Of a stretch of DNA of 38,906 nucleotides, positions 33,758 to 38,906 are shown one piece after another. The stretch lies in contig JAKUTH010000025.1 of the NCBI GenBank assembly GCA_022448085.1, forward strand, positions 1 through 38,906, written 5' to 3'. This stretch comes from Pseudomonadales bacterium (lineage in GTDB: Bacteria > Pseudomonadota > Gammaproteobacteria > Pseudomonadales > Azotimanducaceae). The number at the start of each line of letters is the position of its first letter. Position 1 is the stretch's first letter. Below the pieces are notes generated by a model that saw nothing but the letters and a program-made list of their open reading frames with translations, had not been told where the DNA came from and ran no database searches. The translations under genes were made by a program, and so were the position numbers.

Positions 33758-34855
33758 ATGCCAACGCACGCGCAGGTAGTGGTCCTACCGGAAGAAACAG
33801 GACCTCTGCAGATCCAGGACCTCGTCTTACCCGACCCGGGTCCGACTCAAGTCGTTGTCCAACAATACGCATCAGGTGTTTGTCACTCGCAACTTCATCA
33901 GATGCATCGTCCCCGCAAGAGTCCTGTGCTTCTCGGTCATGAATCGACCGGGGTCGTTATCGGGAAAGGCACGGACGTTACCCATCTCGACGAAGGTGAC
34001 ACGGTCCTGGTGACCTGGGTTCCTCGTGACGCTACAAACACGGATACGACACCTTCTGCTGCAATTTTAGATGTCGATGGAGGGCAGGCTATTTCTCAGA
34101 ATGTCTTTACGTGGGCAGATCACACGATTGCCGACCAACAATTCGTGGTCAAAGTGGATGCGTCGATCAAGAAAGATGTTACCGCCATCATAGGCTGCGC
34201 CGTCATGACCGGTGCGGGTGCGGTGATCAACACCGCAAACGTTCAAAGAGGCGACAGCGTAGCGATCTTCGGTGTCGGCGGCGTTGGTTTGTCTGCCGTG
34301 GTCGGGGCAAAAATGCGCGGCGCGGACCCCATCATCGCAGTCGATCTTGACGATGAAAAACTGGCATTTGCTAAGCGTTTCGGTGCGACACACGGAATTA
34401 ACGCGAGCCAAGTCGACGCGATTGCGAGCATCCACGAATTGACGGGAAAGCCTGAACAAACATCCTTTGCCCATCGACCCGTGACCGGTGTCGATTTTGC
34501 TTTCGACTGTATCGGCCTCAAACAGACCATGGAACAGATCGTTCCTGCTTGTCGTGGCGGACACTTTGGCGCTCGTCAGGGGGGGACGGCCGTCCTTGTC
34601 GGCGTCCCGTCAACCACGGTCGAACTGAACGCTATAGAAATCCTAGTTCAAGAAAAGCAGTTCCGCGGCAGCATTGGAGGCTCCTGTTCCCCAGAGCGAG
34701 ACTTTCCGATGTTTCTCGATTGGCATGCGAACGGCGATCTCGACTTGGAGTCCATGGTGACCGAGCGTTTCTCCATCGACGCAATTAACGAAGCAACCAC
34801 CGCGCTAGAAGAGGGACGTATTTCGGGCCGGGCAATACTGGAGTTTCAACACTGA
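33758..34855 (+). CDS. Alcohol dehydrogenase-like MDR enzyme without the structural zinc site
   Basis: This 365-residue protein is collinear with class III-type alcohol dehydrogenases. Catalytic zinc ligands are present as C42, H61 and C147 (GCAVMTG), and the Rossmann motif GVGGVG lies in VAIFGVGGVGLS. The segment 84-110, where the four structural-zinc cysteines should stand, has none (TWVPRDATNTDTTPSA), so this lobe is remodelled. The paralogue at 1864 keeps the lobe. The ATG at 33758 has GAGGAAA seven bases upstream, and the gene lies 81 bases after the fusion gene on the same strand. An isoprenoid alcohol is a tempting substrate from context, but this is inference only. Confidence 0.85.
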   Translation: MPTHAQVVVLPEETGPLQIQDLVLPDPGPTQVVVQQYASGVCHSQLHQMHRPRKSPVLLGHESTGVVIGKGTDVTHLDEGDTVLVTWVPRDATNTDTTPSAAILDVDGGQAISQNVFTWADHTIADQQFVVKVDASIKKDVTAIIGCAVMTGAGAVINTANVQRGDSVAIFGVGGVGLSAVVGAKMRGADPIIAVDLDDEKLAFAKRFGATHGINASQVDAIASIHELTGKPEQTSFAHRPVTGVDFAFDCIGLKQTMEQIVPACRGGHFGARQGGTAVLVGVPSTTVELNAIEILVQEKQFRGSIGGSCSPERDFPMFLDWHANGDLDLESMVTERFSIDAINEATTALEEGRISGRAILEFQH

Positions 34856-34906
34856 CGTGCAATCCATCCTATTCCGGCAAGACCCATCCACTTCCCTTTT
34901 CCCCGG

Positions 34907-34912
34907 TAATAT
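34907..34912 (+). promoter_or_regulatory. TAATAT -10-like element next to the xthA start
   Basis: TAATAT matches five of six -10 bases and ends only four bases before the ATG of the exonuclease III gene. There is no ribosome binding site upstream of that ATG. If active, transcription would begin at or next to the A of the start codon, giving a leaderless message. No -35 box is seen. Confidence 0.25.
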
Positions 34913-34916
34913 TTAA

Positions 34917-35690
34917 ATGCGAATCGCCACCTGGAATGTGAACGGCCTGCGGGCGCGGCTAGAGTACATTTTGATGTGGCTCAATGACCGACAACCCGAT
35001 GTCATTGGGCTTCAGGAACTCAAAGTCACCAACGAGGACTTTCCGCACGAGCCGTTTATTGAAGCCGGTTACCAAACAGCCACTCATGGCCAAAAAAGCT
35101 GGAATGGAGTCGCAATCCTTTCACGGCAACCGTTTGAACTCACCCAACGCGGATTGCCGGGCCAGGACGACTTCGGTGCACGCCTAATTTCAGCCAACAT
35201 TGGTGGACTCGACTTTACGACCGTGTATTGCCCCAACGGAAAGGACGTCACACATGCAGATTACCCTCTTAAATTGCAGTGGTTCGACGATCTCGCTGAC
35301 TTCTGGACCAAGAATCACCTTAGCTCCGACGCCGCCATTCTCTGTGGAGATTTCAATATCGTGCCCAACGCTATGGACAGTTGGCACGGAGCATCGGCTG
35401 AAGGGACCATGTTTCACACTCAAGATGAACGTAGCCGCTTACGAGCGATCATGGATTTGGGCTTGACGGACTTGTTTAGAGACCGGTTCCCCGACGAACA
35501 ACAATTTTCATGGTGGGACTATAGGGGCGGCGCGTTTCACCGCAAGCAAGGACTCCGGATCGACTTCATTCTTGGGAACGAAAACGTTCGCGCCCGCACA
35601 CGGGAGATTTCGATCGATCGTGACTACCGAAAGAAAAAAGATACGCTCACTGCCTCAGATCACGCTCCCGTAATCGTCGAATTGGACTGA
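34917..35690 (+). CDS. xthA: Exodeoxyribonuclease III (AP endonuclease)
   Basis: This 257-residue enzyme of the ExoIII/APE family cuts DNA at abasic sites and removes nucleotides from 3' ends during base excision repair. The active-site residues are N7 (WNVNGLRAR), E34 (GLQELK), D145 and N147 (CGDFNIVP), and D248 and H249 in ASDHAPV near the end. The N terminus at ATG 34917 is the family's usual start, although there is no ribosome binding site before it. It stands 61 bases after the alcohol dehydrogenase-like gene and converges on the DUF35 gene across 21 bases. No link to the metabolic neighbours is expected. Confidence 0.96.
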   Translation: MRIATWNVNGLRARLEYILMWLNDRQPDVIGLQELKVTNEDFPHEPFIEAGYQTATHGQKSWNGVAILSRQPFELTQRGLPGQDDFGARLISANIGGLDFTTVYCPNGKDVTHADYPLKLQWFDDLADFWTKNHLSSDAAILCGDFNIVPNAMDSWHGASAEGTMFHTQDERSRLRAIMDLGLTDLFRDRFPDEQQFSWWDYRGGAFHRKQGLRIDFILGNENVRARTREISIDRDYRKKKDTLTASDHAPVIVELD

Positions 35691-35711
35691 CGGATACAGA
35701 AGGTCGTCTCG

Positions 35712-36146
35712 TCAGACTTTTTCCCACTGAACAAGTGTAAACGGCGGCTCCGCATCACGATGATGTTCAAAAAACGCCTGCACCGGTGCCCCAATCTCAA
35801 CTGATTGTTCCGGATCACCCATCAAATTACCCACTAGCCGCACGTTGCTACATTCTGGCAGTTCCACCAGCACGATAATGTAGGGGCCCTGATCTTTGAG
35901 AGCTGGATGGACGGGATGCCATACCCTTTCGTAACTGTAGACGTTGCCTACGGGCCGAACTTCTTCGAAGCCAACGTCTTCGCTATGGCAGCGGTGACAT
36001 ATCCATTCTGGTCCCCATTGAAACTCATTACATGTACCACACCGCTGCAGCATCAACACATCACGGCTCGCAGCTTCCCAAAATGGCGAATCAAGCCCAT
36101 CTGGCGCCGGAACAGGTTTTGGTAACCCGGGGTTTAAATAACTCAT
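35712..36146 (-). CDS. DUF35 (zinc ribbon plus OB-fold) acyl-CoA-associated protein
   Basis: This 144-residue protein has an N-terminal zinc ribbon with C36, C39, C50 and C53 (CGTC and CHRC) and a C-terminal OB-fold, the DUF35 or ChsH2-like architecture. Such proteins form complexes with thiolase-fold partners and bring the acyl-CoA substrate to them. In keeping with this, its ATG overlaps by four bases the stop of the thiolase-like gene upstream, so the two are translated together. It starts with an SFY-type linker (SYLNPGLPKPVPAPDGLDSP) seen in many of these proteins. The partner's lack of a catalytic cysteine suggests an aldolase complex. Confidence 0.9.
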   Translation of the reverse strand: MSYLNPGLPKPVPAPDGLDSPFWEAASRDVLMLQRCGTCNEFQWGPEWICHRCHSEDVGFEEVRPVGNVYSYERVWHPVHPALKDQGPYIIVLVELPECSNVRLVGNLMGDPEQSVEIGAPVQAFFEHHRDAEPPFTLVQWEKV

Positions 36147-37321
36147 AGTGTCGCTTCGGTACCGAAAATCGATGAACTGACCGGCGTCACCATCGGTCCA
36201 GATGCGACAAGCGCAACGTCGACATCGTCGACTTGGTTCGTTGACTGACCTCGGATTTGTCGAACGGCTTCAATATTGAGTCCCAGCCCGTGCATGTAGC
36301 ATTCCGCCAGGTTGCCACCGCTGGTATTGGTTGGCAGTTTCCCAGATGGGGCAATGAGGTTGTCTTTGACAAAAAATTCGTTGCAATCCTCGGGATCACA
36401 GAATTGATGTTCGACCATGCTCATGAGTACGCCACCAGTAAAATTTTCGTAGCACTGCAAGACGTTGACGTCGGCTGGTTTTACCTGTGCCATGTCATAG
36501 AGTCTTGGTACCACTGTTTTGAACGTGGATGAGGCGTAATCGGGCGTGTTGTGCACCGACGCCCCGGCCCGGTAATGGGACCCCGACAGCGCGCTTAAGA
36601 TATAAGCCGGTCTATGTGGGAAATCTCCGGCTCGCTCGGCAGAGACCAGCACCATCGCAGCTGCCCCATCATTCTCTAAACAACAGTCGAACAAATGAAA
36701 GGGTTCGACGATCCAACGCGAGTTGTCATACTTTTCTTCATCCAACGGTCGACCATGCATCACCGCTCGGGGATTGTTTTGCGCATGGTGGTATGACGCC
36801 AGTGAAATCGCTCGCAACGCATTTTGCTCCACGCCGTGATCGTGCATAAACCGCGTGACTTTCATGGCGAAACTCTGTGCGGGCGACATTAAACCGAAGG
36901 GGACCGTATGCGCCCCGTCACCTGCAATCACGTCGCGCTGTGGACCTTGTCCGAATCGGCCGAATTGACCCTGGGCCAACGCCCGGAACACCACAACGCA
37001 CTCGGCCATGCCTGTCGCAACGGCCGCGGCCGCATTAGCAATGGCGCCTGAGCCCCCACCGCCACCACCACCCCACTGCATGTTGGCAAATCGCAGATCG
37101 TCGACTCCCAGCGCCGCCGCCAGGTGTGAGGGGTCGCTGCGGTCATTCGAGAACGACGCAAAGCCGTCCACTCGCTTTGGCGATATGCCGGCATCCTCGC
37201 AAGCGGCAAGAATTGCTTTTAGGGCGAGCTTGAACTCCGCGTCTGGTGCTTCGCCCCGTTTGTAGTACTCCGTTTCGCCGATTCCAACGACGGCAACCTT
37301 CCCGCGAACTGTTCGTGACAT
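36143..37321 (-). CDS. Thiolase-fold protein of the lipid-transfer/Ltp2 type, without nucleophilic Cys
   Basis: This 392-residue thiolase-like protein has VAVVGIGETEYYKRGE at its start and ends with SGPMVTPVSSS. The position of the nucleophilic cysteine is occupied by a run of glycines (WGGGGGGGSGAI, 83-94), so it cannot be a thiolase by the classical mechanism. Y291 in QCYENF and Y342 in AECYMHG match in place and spacing the tyrosines reported as catalytic in Ltp2 aldolases. With the DUF35 protein it probably forms an acyl-CoA retro-aldolase, or an SCP2-like enzyme of unknown reaction. The ATG at 37321 has GGGAGAAA upstream; a longer frame from 37399 would run into the divergent gene. A divergent MaoC hydratase stands 70 bases away. 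Confidence 0.88.
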   Translation of the reverse strand: MSRTVRGKVAVVGIGETEYYKRGEAPDAEFKLALKAILAACEDAGISPKRVDGFASFSNDRSDPSHLAAALGVDDLRFANMQWGGGGGGGSGAIANAAAAVATGMAECVVVFRALAQGQFGRFGQGPQRDVIAGDGAHTVPFGLMSPAQSFAMKVTRFMHDHGVEQNALRAISLASYHHAQNNPRAVMHGRPLDEEKYDNSRWIVEPFHLFDCCLENDGAAAMVLVSAERAGDFPHRPAYILSALSGSHYRAGASVHNTPDYASSTFKTVVPRLYDMAQVKPADVNVLQCYENFTGGVLMSMVEHQFCDPEDCNEFFVKDNLIAPSGKLPTNTSGGNLAECYMHGLGLNIEAVRQIRGQSTNQVDDVDVALVASGPMVTPVSSSIFGTEATL

Positions 37322-37391
37322 CGATTTCTCCCGACCCTCGACCATACAACAATTCAGGTTAGTATGTCCGGCTCTACAGGGAGAGACAGCC

Positions 37392-38228
37392 ATGCCCATT
37401 AATCCAGATGCCGTCGGTGAAACCGGAGGCCCAGTGAAACGCAGTTGGAATTCAAAAGACGCCCTACTCTACGCCGTTGGCATAGGCGCGGGTACCAGCG
37501 ATCTAGAATTCACCACCGAGAACACGAACGACACAACACAACGCGTATTGCCCACCTTTGCCGTCATCATTGGCGGTGGTGGTGCCCCGATGAACAAGAT
37601 TGGAAGTTTTAATCCGATGTTAATGGTGCACGGCGAACAAGGCATCGAGCTCCTCGACGAGATTCCGCCGGACGGCGAAATAGAAAGCACAGGTCGTATT
37701 GCGGCAATCTGGGACAAGGGGAATGCCGCCGTAATCGAAACGGAATCCGAAGCAGTTAGTGTGGCGACAGGAAAGCCTTTGCTCAAAACCCGTTCCATGC
37801 TGTTTTGCCGTGGTGAAGGCGGTTGGGGAGGCGATCGGGGACCCTCCGAGAAAGTCGCGTTTCCGGATGCTGAGCCAACTCACCAAGTGACCTATACCAC
37901 GCGTGAAGACCAGGCTTTGACTTATCGACTTTCAGGTGACCGCAATCCGCTACATTCGGATCCTTCGTTTGCGGCCATGGGTGGCTTCGATAAACCGATT
38001 TTGCATGGACTTTGCACGTATGGATTTACAGGTCGAGCCCTCCTAAGCGAACTGTGCGGCAACGACCCCTCGAAATTTCGATCCATGAACGCTCGCTTCT
38101 CAAAGCCCGTCATACCCGGGGATGCGCTAACGGTCTCCATCTGGGTCGATGGAAATACAGCGCTCTTCCGCACAACGAACCAGGATGGCGATGTGGTGAT
38201 CGACCAAGGCGTCTGTACGTTCAATTAA
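37392..38228 (+). CDS. MaoC/hydratase-2-type enoyl-CoA hydratase
   Basis: This 278-residue double-hotdog protein is of the eukaryotic MFE-2 hydratase type. The hydratase-2 motif is complete in the second half: YRLSGDRNPLHSDPSFAAMG, with D183 and H188 as the catalytic pair, followed by KPILHGLCTYGFTGRAL. The first half (about 20-140) is the inactive hotdog that holds the CoA. It should hydrate trans-2-enoyl-CoA to (3R)-hydroxyacyl-CoA. The ATG at 37392 has GGGAGAGA upstream. Its product could be the substrate of the divergent Ltp2-like/DUF35 pair, which would cleave it. Its stop shares four bases with the convergent amidase stop. Confidence 0.93.
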   Translation: MPINPDAVGETGGPVKRSWNSKDALLYAVGIGAGTSDLEFTTENTNDTTQRVLPTFAVIIGGGGAPMNKIGSFNPMLMVHGEQGIELLDEIPPDGEIESTGRIAAIWDKGNAAVIETESEAVSVATGKPLLKTRSMLFCRGEGGWGGDRGPSEKVAFPDAEPTHQVTYTTREDQALTYRLSGDRNPLHSDPSFAAMGGFDKPILHGLCTYGFTGRALLSELCGNDPSKFRSMNARFSKPVIPGDALTVSIWVDGNTALFRTTNQDGDVVIDQGVCTFN

Positions 38229-38906
38229 TCGAGATTGGGGTGGTGATCGAAACCAATGGCTGCTTCGATCACTGAACCGATCTCGATCAGACGACGTTCG
38301 CCGAGGTACGGTCCGATCAGCTGAAAACTCCGAGGCAACCCCGACGCATTAAGATCGAGCGGTAGTGTCAGGGTCGGGTGACCCGAATAATCGAAAGGCG
38401 CCGTAAACGTCAGCATTGGCGCGGCTTCTCCGCCATCGTCCACATCCTGTCCCATCGAATCCACCCTTGGGGGACACGTGGGCATGCATGGTGAAATAAC
38501 CACATCAACCGACGTGAGAACTCTATCCAGTTCGTGTCTGAACCGCTCACGCGCCCGTTCAAGACTCGCGTATTCAACCGCCGTCGCTTTCTCGTTACCG
38601 AACTCAAGCAATCGACGGAGCGCTGGCCCGTACTCGCTCGCCTTGGAAGGATAAGTGGATCGGTGGGCGACGACACATTCGACACTGCACGTTACCATCC
38701 AACGTTCAATAAGTTCTTGCCGTTCGGGTAACGTTATTTCAACAATTTGTGCGCCTGTGTCACGACAACGTTCCACGGCTATCCGAGTCGATTCCTGAAC
38801 GGACGTTTCGACCCCACCCTCGCAATAAGACCAATCAACCCCAACAACAGTATCGGTTAAATCCTGCGTACTCGGTGCCAGATAATTGGGGACGTCTGCT
38901 TTCAGT
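38225..38906 (-). CDS. Amidase, C-terminal part (cut by window edge)
   Basis: The frame is open to the last base of the window, so 226 residues of the C-terminal part of an amidase-signature protein are visible and the catalytic Ser-cisSer-Lys region lies beyond the edge. The visible part begins with ADVPNYLAPSTQDLTDTVVG, the conserved segment leading into the second half of such enzymes. It ends LTLPLDLNASGLPRSFQLIG, then LIEIGSVIEAAIGF, the standard C-terminal motif. An internal GTG gives a shorter frame but would start in the middle of the domain. The protein differs from the amidase at 28102. Function beyond amide hydrolysis is unknown. Confidence 0.85.
   Translation of the reverse strand, partial: LKADVPNYLAPSTQDLTDTVVGVDWSYCEGGVETSVQESTRIAVERCRDTGAQIVEITLPERQELIERWMVTCSVECVVAHRSTYPSKASEYGPALRRLLEFGNEKATAVEYASLERARERFRHELDRVLTSVDVVISPCMPTCPPRVDSMGQDVDDGGEAAPMLTFTAPFDYSGHPTLTLPLDLNASGLPRSFQLIGPYLGERRLIEIGSVIEAAIGFDHHPNLD

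Noticed and set aside
36143-37321. Acetoacetyl-CoA thiolase feeding the mevalonate genes
   Set aside because: There is no nucleophilic cysteine, and the DUF35 partner and the tyrosine pair point to an aldolase-type Ltp2 protein.
1-38906. CRISPR arrays, insertion sequences, integrases or att sites near the tRNA
   Set aside because: No regular short repeats, transposase or integrase motifs were seen, and I found no second copy of the tRNA 3' end to suggest an integrated element; this was by eye only.

Overview
The window reads as a gene-dense chromosomal segment of a Gram-negative heterotrophic bacterium, most likely a proteobacterium and plausibly a gammaproteobacterium. It has a periplasmic DegQ/HtrA protease with a signal peptide, a three-component TRAP transporter, an ExoIII of the usual bacterial type, and a tRNA-Gly(CCC) with U73 and a genome-encoded CCA that closely resembles the enterobacterial glyU. 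Taxonomy is inference only. No insertion sequence, integrase, phage gene, rRNA or CRISPR array is visible. Genes are packed tightly, often with 4-base stop/start overlaps, and many use TTG or GTG starts.

Left part (1-8253): the end of a D-aminoacylase-type amidohydrolase, a secreted phospholipase C/P1-nuclease-like protein, a class III-type zinc alcohol dehydrogenase, a short-chain dehydrogenase pseudogene that has lost its catalytic middle, a DegQ-type protease with an MFS transporter, the tRNA, an SDR, and a quinone-oxidoreductase-like MDR enzyme.

Molybdenum hydroxylase block (7219-13602): a leftward operon coxG-like, 2Fe-2S subunit, molybdopterin subunit (form II signature AYRGAGR), FAD subunit and the MDR enzyme, divergent from a CaiB/BaiF CoA-transferase and a LOG-family gene. 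It is followed by a CHK-like kinase, a membrane-anchored standalone glutamate-synthase-like flavoprotein and a GPH-type symporter.

Carboxylate uptake and CoA block (18520-27069): a TRAP transporter (DctP-DctQ-DctM), an amidohydrolase, a luciferase-like oxidoreductase, an ABM-domain protein, a second CaiB/BaiF transferase, a second MDR reductase and a double-hotdog MaoC-like protein. Together they look like a route that imports an organic acid, attaches CoA and oxidises or hydrates it; the substrate is unknown.

Mevalonate block (28102-34855): an amidase overlaps mvaD, which overlaps a phosphomevalonate kinase gene, which overlaps a single gene encoding HMG-CoA reductase fused to mevalonate kinase. 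Three overlapping genes thus encode all four activities from HMG-CoA to isopentenyl diphosphate. A second class III-type alcohol dehydrogenase, lacking the structural-zinc cysteines, follows. HMG-CoA synthase, IPP isomerase and prenyltransferases are not in the window.

Right end (34917-38906): exodeoxyribonuclease III; a DUF35 protein overlapping a thiolase-fold protein without a nucleophilic cysteine, a pair resembling the ChsH2/Ltp2 retro-aldolase; a divergent hydratase-2 MaoC protein; and the C-terminal part of a second amidase cut by the window edge. The most notable feature is the HMG-CoA reductase/mevalonate kinase fusion inside the compact overlapping operon.
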